Positions 16,150 through 25,216 of a stretch of 64,000 nt of DNA are shown one piece after another; the first letter of the stretch is position 1, and every line of letters begins with the position of its first letter. This stretch comes from Flavobacterium psychraerolatum. Its GTDB lineage: Bacteria > Bacteroidota > Bacteroidia > Flavobacteriales > Flavobacteriaceae. The stretch covers positions 108,512 to 172,511 of the forward strand of contig NZ_JAOQMX010000003.1 of assembly GCF_025960985.1 (NCBI RefSeq), written 5' to 3'. Made by a program: the position numbers and the translations under genes. The notes under the pieces are model-generated. The model saw only the letters and a program-made list of their open reading frames with translations, made no database searches and was not told the DNA's origin.

Positions 16150-17256
16150 ATGACGACGACAACTATAATTCCGTTAATTGCTACACACCCAGGCACTTTT
16201 TTGGTAGATGAAATTGAGGCAAACGACTATTCTCAAATAGAGTTTGCAAAACTAATAGGATTCAACCGCAGCCAACTCAATGAAATCATAAAAGGAAAAA
16301 GAAATATTAATGCCGAAACAGCATTGCTATTAGAAAAAGCCCTTGGCATTGATGCTGATTTTTGGCTTGAAATGCAAAAAAACTACGACTTAGACATAGC
16401 TCGTATCACAGAAAAAAATAAATTACGTTTAGAAGCAATAGAAATTTGGAATGTAATTAAGAATTTCATTCCTATTTCTTTTTTTAAGAAAGAAAAAATA
16501 ATTTCAGGAGATCCATGTTTAGATATCGAGCGTGTTAAAACTGTTTACCACGTCTCAAACATAGACCAATTGGCGACTATGAGTGTGCAAAGTAATTTTG
16601 CAAGATTTAAAAAATCTACTAAGCTTCATGCAGATGTGGTAAATATTATGGGATGGGTTAAACTAGTGCAATTTAGAGCTAGTGAAACAAATGTAATTTC
16701 TTTTAATCAGGAAAGTAAAGAAGACTTAATTAAAACCTTAAAACATATTCTGTTCGAAAATAAAGATGTACTAATGAAAGTACAAAAATGTCTTTCAGAA
16801 TATGGTATAAAGTTGATCTACCAAGAAAAAGGAGATAAAACACCAGTTGACGGTGTTTCTTTCTGGAGTGATGGAAACCCAGCAATTGGCATGACTTTGA
16901 GACAAAAAAGATTAGATAACTTTGCATTCACTTTATTTCATGAACTAGGGCATGTTTACGAGCACTTGGTCAACAACAATCAAGCAGAATTTATCGATCT
17001 TAACAGTAAAAATGAAGACGGTGATTATAAAAATTCTACCGAAGAGAAAGAAGCAAATCTTTTTGCGCAAAATGAATTAATCAATCCCGAAGATTGGAAT
17101 CAATACAAGCGAGATAGTTATAAAATCAATCAAGATGAAGCGATAGTACCATTTTCAATGAGAATCAAAACACACCCAAGTATTGTGCGAGGAAGAGCTT
17201 GTTTCGAATTAGATGATTTTAAAACCTACACAACGATTGACAATGCAATTCACTAA
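16150..17256 (+). CDS. higA: HigA-type antitoxin with C-terminal ImmA/IrrE-like metallopeptidase domain
   Basis: 368 residues from ATG 16150. Residues about 5-85 are an XRE-type helix-turn-helix of the HigA class (HPGTFLVDEIEANDYSQIEF, FNRSQLNEIIKGKRNINAET, LGIDADFWLEMQKNYD). Residues about 150-350 form an ImmA/IrrE-like domain with the zinc site HELGH at 264-268 in FTLFHELGHVYEHL and a later acidic stretch STEEKEANLFAQNEL. The N-terminal domain would bind its own operator and the toxin; the C-terminal domain could cleave a repressor or the toxin. The frame is open upstream into the HigB C-terminal half with no stop between, so the start is chosen from the normal HigA N-terminus. With the toxin broken, the antitoxin may be an orphan. 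Confidence 0.8.
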   Translation: MTTTTIIPLIATHPGTFLVDEIEANDYSQIEFAKLIGFNRSQLNEIIKGKRNINAETALLLEKALGIDADFWLEMQKNYDLDIARITEKNKLRLEAIEIWNVIKNFIPISFFKKEKIISGDPCLDIERVKTVYHVSNIDQLATMSVQSNFARFKKSTKLHADVVNIMGWVKLVQFRASETNVISFNQESKEDLIKTLKHILFENKDVLMKVQKCLSEYGIKLIYQEKGDKTPVDGVSFWSDGNPAIGMTLRQKRLDNFAFTLFHELGHVYEHLVNNNQAEFIDLNSKNEDGDYKNSTEEKEANLFAQNELINPEDWNQYKRDSYKINQDEAIVPFSMRIKTHPSIVRGRACFELDDFKTYTTIDNAIH

Positions 17257-17623
17257 TTTAACGTTATAAAATTACAACTAGTAATAAAGTCATGTTAGCC
17301 AAACAGGAAAAAGTTAACACGTTGTACTACTCATGTTAAACAAATCAATAAAAAGTAACCTATTTAATATTGATAAACAATTTCTTTCCAATGTTACAAA
17401 TTTGGGTGTAAAATTGGGTTTGAATAAAGTTTGATTAGAATTAAATACAATAATTAGAATAAATAGGATTAAGTCCGTTGATCCCACTAGGGCGTCTCAC
17501 AAAGAAATCTTGCTTGACATTTGCATGCCTGAGCCTTTTTTGTTTTATAGCTTAGCCAAACTAAAAAGTTTGACACGCTTTAAAACAAAAAATGCTCCCC
17601 TTTCAGGAAGCATTATTTCTTTG
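17257..17623. other. Intergenic region between the antitoxin gene and tRNA-Ser
   Basis: AT-rich and without a convincing gene. Around 17474-17540 is a patch of higher GC (GTTGATCCCACTAGGGCGTC) that looks unlike its surroundings and could be a remnant of transferred DNA. The end next to the tRNA holds a hairpin that serves as its terminator. Confidence 0.4.
17586..17623 (-). terminator. Terminator-like hairpin 3' of tRNA-Ser
   Basis: AAAAAATGCTcCCC, a loop, then CAGGAAGCATTatTT, directly after the tRNA 3' end on the minus strand and followed by a T run on that strand. It is closely similar to the hairpin at 8461-8501. Confidence 0.6.
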
Positions 17624-17710
17624 CAGAGAGGAAGGGATTCGAACCCTCGATGCAGTTGCCCACATACTAGCTTTCCAGGCTAGCTCTTTCAACCACTCAG
17701 ACACCTCTCT
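17624..17710 (-). tRNA. tRNA-Ser (anticodon GGA)
   Basis: On the minus strand the acceptor arms AGAGAGG and CCTCTCT pair over 7 bp, with G as the discriminator base typical of serine tRNAs. The anticodon stem CTAGC/GCTAG encloses the loop CTGGAAA, giving anticodon GGA. There is a long variable arm (TATGTGGGCAACTGCATC) and a normal T arm (AGGGTTCGAATCCCT). The length of 87 bases fits tRNA-Ser. CCA is not encoded. Confidence 0.95.
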
Positions 17711-17933
17711 AATTGGGATTGCAAATAACTCAAAAAAAAACGAATTAGAAAAGCAAAAATGAGTTTTATATTTTTTTGATTACTAAAAAAAACACAACAT
17801 TCTCTTTTTCAATACCAAAGACATATAAACCATGATGCAACTGGATTTTTTTTGTTCTAAGGACACTCATTTTATAACGAAACGCAGGATCACTTCTGCA
17901 CTATTTCAATAATATACAACCATTGCTAAAAAA

Positions 17934-17970
17934 AAAGGTTGTAGTATCGCTAAGCAACACTACAACCTTT
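17934..17970 (-). terminator. Rho-independent terminator of the sus operon
   Basis: Stem AAAGGTTGTAGT / ACTACAACCTTT, 12 perfect pairs, with an A run on the plus strand that becomes a T run on the minus strand. It lies 17 bases after the stop of the last sus gene. Confidence 0.88.
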
Positions 17971-17987
17971 ATTATTGGTATTGGATT

Positions 17988-19667
17988 TTAATTTCGATAA
18001 TTAAGTTTCACCCATTTTAAATCATCCCAATATATACTTTGTCCCACTACTACTCCTGTATTATCAGCTGGTTCCATTGCGATTCTAAATTTAGTTCCCG
18101 AACTAATCGCAGCAGTTGTAATTTCTTTGGTCATTTGAACCCATTCTCCTGTTGGTATAGCAGATACATCCCAATTATCAACGGTAAATGTTGGTCCATC
18201 CAAAATAGTATTGAATTGTTGAATTGTATTTCCTGCTTCTACAAATACCCTAAAAGAAACGATATAAGTACCAGCTGGAATACCTTTTGGCTTAGAAAAA
18301 TTGGTCCCTTGTAATTTCAATGACTCAACACCTCCCACTGGCACAGTGTACTGCATACTGGCTGTACCCTCATAGGCACGCGATGTTGTACGTTGGTAGA
18401 TAGGATCGGCTGCACTACCATTACCATTTCCAACAAACCAACCCGACACAAAAGCTGCTTTGAAATTTCCAACCGATTTTTCGAACCCTGCAAAACTAGA
18501 TTCCAAAACATTATTTCCCAATGCCATTTCAACAGGAATGGGTCTAAAGCTTTTTAAAACTCGATCATCAACAGAGAGAATCGTACCCGCAGCATAGGCC
18601 AAGGTCACGTTATCTGTATTAAATAATTCTTCTTTAAGAACTACTTTTATAATAGAAGGATCTACTGCATCTATAGCCACTTCGGCTACTGCTACATTTT
18701 GATCAAAACCCGCAGCCGTATTGGTCACGTGCACTACAAAATTGGTCGGAATATTATCTACTGAAACTGCTTCGCCAGTTACAGCAAATGAAATCACTTT
18801 CCCATCCAAAGTTGCTTTTCCATCTTGAACAAATGGTTTGGTTGATGGAATTACTTTTATCTTTAATGGAATTAATTTGGTTGCAGTGGCATCAGGAACA
18901 CCGTCTCCAGTTCGATTAATATCCATTGAAGCCGTATAATCACCGGGTTTGTTATATTTAATGCTTGATGATTTTCCATTGCTCTCTTCGGGCTTACCTC
19001 CTACAGTAAACCAAGTTCTGGTGGTTGGCTCTCCTGTTGTTGACAAATCTTCAAAAACAAGTTCTTCACCTGCTTCTATCGTTACGGTTTTCCAAGTGGC
19101 CAACCCTTCTATGGTAGGCATTTGTGCTTCGGTAAGCGATAGAACTTCTACCAAAGTGGGATTATTAGGATCTATACTGTAATCGTACTTTGACACTTTG
19201 CAGGCTGGACTAATGGCTGCAAATACTTTTACGGTAAATACCTTTTCTACTACCCAATTATCACCTACTTTGATCCCACCTTCAACCTCGTATTTAAATT
19301 CATTTTTCAGCTTCACTTCATAATCACCTGCTTCTGTAAACAATACATTTACTGTATTATTAGTCGTTGTTTTTTGATTATTCGAAACAATAAATTTAGA
19401 AAAATCTGTCGTTAACGAAGAGAATTTACCTTCTAGAAAACGCCCAGATTCAGGAATACTCCATTCATGTACAACCGTATTCTGAGAGGCATCCAAGAAA
19501 GTAATAAAACTACCGACACCCAAAACGTAATCTGAGTCACTGAAACTCTGGCTGGTGTACCAACCAAAACTAGCATAATCATCAAATGGTGCTTCATAAT
19601 TATTCTCACAACTTAGAGTCAAAAAGAAACCTAAAGTGACTAGAAATATATTTTTTATGTTTTTCAT
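17988..19667 (-). CDS. SusE/SusF-position surface glycan-binding lipoprotein with PKD-like domains
   Basis: A 559-residue lipoprotein (signal MKNIKNIFLVTLGFFLTLSC, lipid anchor on that Cys, followed by ENNYEAPFDDY). Residues about 45-150 and 185-270 are PKD/Ig-like beta-sandwiches (FTEAGDYEVKLKNEF, KYNKPGDYTASMDIN). The C-terminal about 170 residues (SFAGFEKSVGNFKAAFVSGW to QSIYWDDLKWVKLNY) resemble a jelly-roll carbohydrate-binding module. It sits 17 bases after susD, the place held by SusE/SusF-type proteins, and would hold the polysaccharide at the cell surface. The exact glycan cannot be read from the sequence. Confidence 0.75.
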   Translation of the reverse strand: MKNIKNIFLVTLGFFLTLSCENNYEAPFDDYASFGWYTSQSFSDSDYVLGVGSFITFLDASQNTVVHEWSIPESGRFLEGKFSSLTTDFSKFIVSNNQKTTTNNTVNVLFTEAGDYEVKLKNEFKYEVEGGIKVGDNWVVEKVFTVKVFAAISPACKVSKYDYSIDPNNPTLVEVLSLTEAQMPTIEGLATWKTVTIEAGEELVFEDLSTTGEPTTRTWFTVGGKPEESNGKSSSIKYNKPGDYTASMDINRTGDGVPDATATKLIPLKIKVIPSTKPFVQDGKATLDGKVISFAVTGEAVSVDNIPTNFVVHVTNTAAGFDQNVAVAEVAIDAVDPSIIKVVLKEELFNTDNVTLAYAAGTILSVDDRVLKSFRPIPVEMALGNNVLESSFAGFEKSVGNFKAAFVSGWFVGNGNGSAADPIYQRTTSRAYEGTASMQYTVPVGGVESLKLQGTNFSKPKGIPAGTYIVSFRVFVEAGNTIQQFNTILDGPTFTVDNWDVSAIPTGEWVQMTKEITTAAISSGTKFRIAMEPADNTGVVVGQSIYWDDLKWVKLNYRN

Positions 19668-19684
19668 CTAATTTATTTTTTTGA

Positions 19685-21433
19685 TTATTTCGAATTCTGA
19701 TTATACAAAACCTCCGATATTGGCAAAGGCAAATAATCATTCAAACCTACATTGTAATTTGCGGCAGCTTCTTTAAATTCTTTTATTGTAATACTATTAT
19801 CCGTTGGATCTGCACTCAAACCTTGCTGCAACAAACTTTTAGCACGTTTTGTCCCTTTATCTGTGGTATAGTCAATTAGATTAAAATCCAATTGCGCCAA
19901 ATCTTGATACCTTTTTTTCGACACTCCCCATCTTCTCAAATCGATAGCGCGTTCGGCATATCCTTCACAACTTAACTCCAAAGGCCTTTCGACGTACATA
20001 ATTTGATCCATTAATGTAGTCTCATCATATACCTCATCATTAAAATCATGCGCAGATCCATCACTTGTTCCCAACAAAACCAATCCCCAACGTTTACGAA
20101 TTGTATTGATTAATTTGACAGCACCATCAATGTCACCTGTTTTGGTTAAACATTCGGCTTGCATCAAATACGCATCAGCCAAACGATATACCACTAGGTT
20201 TTTACCCGATTTCCATGCGGTTTCGAGAATATCTTCCTCCGAAGACACAATATCATGATTGGTAAATTTCTTGAAATAAGAAAAAGTAGTTCGCCCAAAA
20301 TTAACCAACTCATTAGCCGTATCCGAATTGTAATATTTAGATTGTTCATCGTTTACCAATGCAACAAACTGCGCTGCTCTTAAGGGCACATTACGCAACT
20401 TCGTCCCCCCCGTACCATTGCTTACATAGTTTCGAGTATCTTGAGAATCCAACTCTTCACTTTGGTACGCATAAGTCAACCAAGCGGTAGGTACGATAGA
20501 CGCCTGCCCTTTGATGGTTCCTGTAGGCGCAAACAATCTAGCAAATCGATTAAAGAAACTTTCTTCGTCAAAGGTCCCTTCTTGTGTTTGATGTGACGAT
20601 GAATAGTTAATTTCTAGAATTGATTCTGTGTTAAAATCTCCTGCTTCTGTAAAAAGCATTTTGACATTTTCGCCTTCTAATAATTGATAACCATAACTTG
20701 GGTTATTAATTACATCGTTTAAATACAACTTAGCCTCAGTATATTCTTTGGTGTACAAATAACTTTTCCCTAAGATCATGGCAGCAGTTCCTGCGGTTAC
20801 CCTAGATTTCTGATCAAATTTGGCAGGCAAATTTTTATAGGCATATATCAAATCATCTCTAAAAAAGGTAAGCACTTCTGCCGCCGTTGAAAGTTTTTTC
20901 GAAAATTCTTCTAATTTTTCAGGATTCGTATCTCTAATTATAATTTTACCTTGGTTGTAGTTGGAGTGCAAATAAAAATGCATCAGCCCTCTAAAAAAAC
21001 GGGCTTGCCCCATTTGTTCCGACCATTTTTTTTGACTCTTCAACTCATCGTTCATTCCGTTCAATCCTTCGATTACTTGATTGGCTCTAAAAATTACTTG
21101 GTAGATCGCATTCCAGCTTTTTTCATAATCCTTTACATTATTATTATACGACTTAGTGTACCATGGCACCCCTAATTGATACGGCAAATTACGATCCTTC
21201 GGAAAACCCAAATCACTTCTCCAAGCTTCAAAATCAACCGAAAACAGGTAATTATTCAACATGGCTCCATACACAGAGGTAAGATTTGCATCGGACTCTG
21301 ATAGGTTGGACCAATACGTTTCGGATGAAATTGTATTCGGGTTTGTTTCGTCTAGATAACTATCGGAGCATGATTGAAAAAAACCTGCGATGGCTACAAA
21401 TCCTGCTATAAAATATATTTTTTTCTTCATCAT
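19685..21433 (-). CDS. susD: SusD/RagB-family outer-membrane glycan-binding lipoprotein
   Basis: 582 residues. The lipoprotein signal MMKKKIYFIAGFVAIAGFFQSC is followed by SDSYLDETNPNTISSETYW, the typical SusD N-terminus. Helical TPR-like stretches carry the family phrases FFRGLMHFYLHSNYNQG, YLMQAECLTKTGDIDGAVKL, INTIRKRWG and ERPLELSCEGYAERAIDLRRWG, and the end YLPLPISEVLYNQNSK is typical. It caps the SusC channel on the cell surface and hands over oligosaccharides. The gene begins 3 bases after the susC stop, so the two are translated as a pair. Confidence 0.93.
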   Translation of the reverse strand: MMKKKIYFIAGFVAIAGFFQSCSDSYLDETNPNTISSETYWSNLSESDANLTSVYGAMLNNYLFSVDFEAWRSDLGFPKDRNLPYQLGVPWYTKSYNNNVKDYEKSWNAIYQVIFRANQVIEGLNGMNDELKSQKKWSEQMGQARFFRGLMHFYLHSNYNQGKIIIRDTNPEKLEEFSKKLSTAAEVLTFFRDDLIYAYKNLPAKFDQKSRVTAGTAAMILGKSYLYTKEYTEAKLYLNDVINNPSYGYQLLEGENVKMLFTEAGDFNTESILEINYSSSHQTQEGTFDEESFFNRFARLFAPTGTIKGQASIVPTAWLTYAYQSEELDSQDTRNYVSNGTGGTKLRNVPLRAAQFVALVNDEQSKYYNSDTANELVNFGRTTFSYFKKFTNHDIVSSEEDILETAWKSGKNLVVYRLADAYLMQAECLTKTGDIDGAVKLINTIRKRWGLVLLGTSDGSAHDFNDEVYDETTLMDQIMYVERPLELSCEGYAERAIDLRRWGVSKKRYQDLAQLDFNLIDYTTDKGTKRAKSLLQQGLSADPTDNSITIKEFKEAAANYNVGLNDYLPLPISEVLYNQNSK

Positions 21434-21436
21434 GTT

Positions 21437-24400
21437 TTAAAATTTAAGTTTAACACCAATTGTGTACAGAGCAGATAATGGATACCTGGAAGCATCTACC
21501 CCTCTTCTTGCTACATTATTACCTCCTACTTCTGGATCAAAACCAGAGTATTTGGTTAATGTTAATGGATTTTGCGCCGACAGAAAAATTCTCAAATTTG
21601 AAATCCCTACAGAATTTACCACTTTTGAAGGAATCGAATATCCTACAGAAACAAGTTTCAATCTTATATAATCTCCACTCTCTAACCACTGATCGGTAAA
21701 ACCTCTATAATTAAAACTACCACTCTTGTTGTCTCCATTATTCAATGGAATTTGAGAAGTTGGATTATCTGTTGTCCATTGATTAACTAAATCTTTATGG
21801 TTTCCTGTTGCATATGCTGCAGCTTTAGATCCATTCATAATTTCAGATCCTACCGTTCCGTACCAGTTCATGTAAAAATCGAAATTCTTGTAATCCCATT
21901 TCAAATTGAATCCGACTTCAAAATCTGATAATCCACTACCCAAATAATGTCTATCAGCCTCTGTAATATCGCCATCACCATTATAATCCACATAGATCAA
22001 ATCTCCCAAAGCGGCATTAGCTCTAGCTGGAAATTTTTGATACGCTTCTAATTGCGCTTGGTTTTGTATTACTCCATTGGTTTGATACAAGAAAAAAGCA
22101 CCTGCTTCATATCCTTGTGCCAAAGCAGTAACTACCGAAGCTGGATCTCCATTGAGCAAAGCTGAGTTGGAGTTATAAATCAAGTTAACATCTCCTGTCA
22201 TTCTTGTAATCTCGTTGGTGTTTTTGGTAAAAGTTGCACTGATGTTAAAATTACTTTTCCCGATACGCTCACGTAATCGCGCTGACAATTCCAATCCTTT
22301 ATTGGTCATATCCCCCACATTAAGTGTCAAAATAGGATCATAATAAGCTCCTGCGGACCCTGGTAAACGCACAGGAAACAACATGTCTTTTTTTCGTGTA
22401 TCGTAATAATCAGCTGTTATATTCACCTTATTTTTAAACATCGAAATATCAAGTCCTATATTTTTCTGAATCGAAGTTTCCCATCTTACTTCAGCATTAG
22501 CAAATGATCGTACCGCAGCTCCATAATTCACATCAGTATCCGATTCACTAAAGATATAATCGCTACCAAAAGCCACATTGCTATTGTATTCATAAGGACT
22601 AAAGCTCTCATTCCCTACAGTACCGTAACTCATTCTTAATTTTAGATTATTGACTACTTTTTTATATTTTTTCCAGAAACCTTCATCTGAAATATTCCAT
22701 GCACCTGAAGCAGATGGAAATACACCCCAACGGTAATCTTTGGCAAATTTTGAAGATCCATCTTTTCTAATGACTCCAGACAACAAATACTTCCCTTTAT
22801 AATTGTACTGAAGTCTCCCCAAATACCCTAAAATTTTAGTATTAAAATTAAACCCGGATGAAACATCTGGATTAATCGTTGCACCATTCAACACCTCAAT
22901 ATTATTATTAATTACACCTTGTTTGTATGCTGTAAACTCTTCGCTAGTATTCTCATCCAAAGACATCGTCGCCAAAGCACCTACAGAATGATTACCAAAT
23001 TTCTTTTTATAATTCAAACTACCATCCCAGGTCAAAGTAGTCCTTCTGGTAGAGGTTGCTTGCACAAAACTTTTGGTAGGGTCAACATCAGACACACCAT
23101 CATCAAGATCTACCTCTATGTACTGAGGACTGAAGACGTTTCTGGTTTGATTGATTACTGCTGCTCCAAGACGTGTCACAAAATTCAAATCCTTGGTAAT
23201 ACTTCTAGTAATACTCAAATTTGTATTGATACGATCCAAATTGGATCGGTCTTTTCTCTTTAAGCTTAGTGCCAAATTATTCACAGAACCTCTTCCTAAT
23301 GCATTGGTATATACCACATCTGAATCTAGTTCTACCTCTGGATAGTAAGAAGGTGTACGAATCGCATTGGTAATTAAACTATTATTGGCTCTCTGTTGTT
23401 TTTCTAAAGAGAAAGCTACACCTGCAGCAATTGTCCATTTATCATCATTATATGATGTATTGGCTCTACCATTATACCTCTTAAAACCTGAATTAATCAC
23501 CAATCCGTCTTGACTAAAATAACCTCCAACTACGTTGTAAGAGAAATTTTTTGCACCACCCGATACGTTCAGTACATATTGATTGGTTTGTGCTCCATTA
23601 ATTAACACTTTGTCATCAAAAGAGTTATCATTATTTAACCAATCAGGGTTTCTATGAGGTCCTGGATTTACTGCACCTGCCACATTATTTTTCAATAAGG
23701 CCAACTCATATGCTATTTTTTCATTTGTATTCATCAATGGCACTCCTTTACCTAAAATTTGAAAACCGCTTGATACATCCAAACTAATACTCACTTTTCC
23801 ACTTTTACCCTTTTTGGTCGTAATCAAGATCACTCCCGCAGCACCCCTAGTTCCATAAACTGCTGCCGAAGCTGCATCTTTTAAAACATCTATAGTTTCA
23901 ATTTCACTAGGACTCAACCTCGGATCTCCTTGTTGAGGTATACCATCAACCACAAACAATGGCGTATTGGTACCCCCCAAAGAAGATATCCCACGAATCT
24001 GGATACTTGAACTTTCTCCAGGTTCACCACTTACTGCGGTAACATTTACTCCAGCAATTTGCCCTTGTAATGAGGAGGCAATATCCTGATTAACAAACAT
24101 ATCAATATCCTTGGCTTTTACCTGCGAAACCGCACCTGTTAGCTCTTTTTTCTTTACTGTTCCATATCCAATTACAACAACTTCTTCCAATTCACTTAGT
24201 TGAGAACTCAACGCAACATTCAGTGTTGTACTTGTCACCTTAATATTTTGTGTTTGAAATCCTAAATAACTGAACCTGACAACATCCCCAATTTTGGCAT
24301 TTATAAGATACTGCCCATCCAAATTAGAATTGGTAGCTTTTTTGGTTCCCTTAACCAAAATGGTAGCACCCGGTATAGGCAAACCATCCTCCGTGCTGCT

Positions 24401-24514
24401 AATAACTCCTTGAATAGTACTTTTTTGTGCCCAAATTGAAGATTGGCAACATAAAAAAGCAATTACCACAAGGACTATTAATTTTTGTGTTAAAAATTGT
24501 TTTTTGTTTTGCAT
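21437..24514 (-). CDS. susC: SusC/RagA-family TonB-dependent outer-membrane transporter
   Basis: 1,025 residues. The signal peptide ends near SSIWAQ (residue 30), followed by a carboxypeptidase-like beta-sandwich (STIQGVISSTEDGLPIPGAT, residues about 33-110), a TonB-box region, then the plug (VIGYGTVKKKELTGAV, SLQGQIAGV, IQIRGISSLGG, PLFVVDGIPQ) and a 22-strand barrel ending LYTIGVKLKF. It imports large oligosaccharides powered by TonB-ExbBD. It is the first gene of a susC-susD-susE-like operon. No sensor (HTCS, SusR or sigma/anti-sigma) lies next to it, and no glycoside hydrolase follows directly. The only nearby hydrolase candidate is at 5263-8121, beyond the defence block. Confidence 0.95.
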   Translation of the reverse strand: MQNKKQFLTQKLIVLVVIAFLCCQSSIWAQKSTIQGVISSTEDGLPIPGATILVKGTKKATNSNLDGQYLINAKIGDVVRFSYLGFQTQNIKVTSTTLNVALSSQLSELEEVVVIGYGTVKKKELTGAVSQVKAKDIDMFVNQDIASSLQGQIAGVNVTAVSGEPGESSSIQIRGISSLGGTNTPLFVVDGIPQQGDPRLSPSEIETIDVLKDAASAAVYGTRGAAGVILITTKKGKSGKVSISLDVSSGFQILGKGVPLMNTNEKIAYELALLKNNVAGAVNPGPHRNPDWLNNDNSFDDKVLINGAQTNQYVLNVSGGAKNFSYNVVGGYFSQDGLVINSGFKRYNGRANTSYNDDKWTIAAGVAFSLEKQQRANNSLITNAIRTPSYYPEVELDSDVVYTNALGRGSVNNLALSLKRKDRSNLDRINTNLSITRSITKDLNFVTRLGAAVINQTRNVFSPQYIEVDLDDGVSDVDPTKSFVQATSTRRTTLTWDGSLNYKKKFGNHSVGALATMSLDENTSEEFTAYKQGVINNNIEVLNGATINPDVSSGFNFNTKILGYLGRLQYNYKGKYLLSGVIRKDGSSKFAKDYRWGVFPSASGAWNISDEGFWKKYKKVVNNLKLRMSYGTVGNESFSPYEYNSNVAFGSDYIFSESDTDVNYGAAVRSFANAEVRWETSIQKNIGLDISMFKNKVNITADYYDTRKKDMLFPVRLPGSAGAYYDPILTLNVGDMTNKGLELSARLRERIGKSNFNISATFTKNTNEITRMTGDVNLIYNSNSALLNGDPASVVTALAQGYEAGAFFLYQTNGVIQNQAQLEAYQKFPARANAALGDLIYVDYNGDGDITEADRHYLGSGLSDFEVGFNLKWDYKNFDFYMNWYGTVGSEIMNGSKAAAYATGNHKDLVNQWTTDNPTSQIPLNNGDNKSGSFNYRGFTDQWLESGDYIRLKLVSVGYSIPSKVVNSVGISNLRIFLSAQNPLTLTKYSGFDPEVGGNNVARRGVDASRYPLSALYTIGVKLKF

Positions 24515-24536
24515 ATAACTGTTAGTTTTTTAATTC

Positions 24537-24562
24537 ATCAAGTATTACTTTTAGTACTTGAT
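24537..24562 (-). promoter_or_regulatory. Inverted repeat in the susC leader
   Basis: ATCAAGTA / TACTTGAT, an 8-bp perfect stem with a 10-base spacer, 22 bases before the susC ATG. It could be an operator or an mRNA hairpin. Confidence 0.45.
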
Positions 24563-25057
24563 TTTTGTATTTAATCTAATAAAATAGTGAAGATTCAAAA
24601 TAAAAGTATTTTAATGCAATTACATTAAAATCTATTATTTTATAATTATAAATAGTAATTATAAAAAATTCAATTAAAAATTACATTATATACAATTTTT
24701 TGAGGTTTTAACAAAGTAAGTGAAAATATATGCTGAAGCAAAAAAAATACTTACCTTTTTCTAAGTCAAAATTAACCCAAGTAGTGATTTACGTAATTTA
24801 AAAGAACAAAACCTACAAAAAAAACCAAATTTAGGATTGTTAATTAATGTTAACTAAAAAACAAAAAAGTACTGTTTTTAAAAATTCCTACAAAAAAGAA
24901 GAAAAATAAAAAAAATAAAATTCTGAAATTGGCTAAATTTAGAAGAAAAAATAGGGAAATTAAATTGCCGAATAAAGATTGTGATTGGGTGAAAAAGGGA
25001 ATATTTACTACTTTAAAGTTATATAGTTCAACCCAATCATTAAACCCAACTCTATAT

Positions 25058-25107
25058 AAAAAAAAGACCTACAACCAGACTTAGTAAAGACTAAACTTGA
25101 TTGTAGG
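25058..25107 (-). terminator. Rho-independent terminator
   Basis: On the minus strand CCTACAA pairs with TTGTAGG around an inner TTTAGT/ACTAA fold and is followed by CTTTTTTTT. It lies about 110 bases beyond the end of the asparaginase pseudogene. Confidence 0.7.
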
Positions 25108-25216
25108 CATACAATAAATACCCTCTTTTTTATGAAGTATAAAAACAGGATTACACGAGAGTAATTAAGAAACCATCATAGGGTTCAAAATTATTTAATA
25201 ATAATAATATAGTAAT

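Larger units (their letters stand above)
24515..25216. other. AT-rich intergenic region upstream of susC
   Basis: About 700 bases with no gene. It holds the promoter region of susC, including a leader hairpin at 24537-24562, very AT-rich DNA up to about 25000, and a terminator for the decayed asparaginase copy at 25058-25107. Confidence 0.5.

Noticed and set aside
17624..17710. tRNA-Ser 3' end as an integrase attachment site with a second copy elsewhere
   Set aside because: I looked for a copy of the tRNA 3' sequence (GATTCGAACCCTC) around 8-11 kb and found none; only the flanking hairpin recurs.
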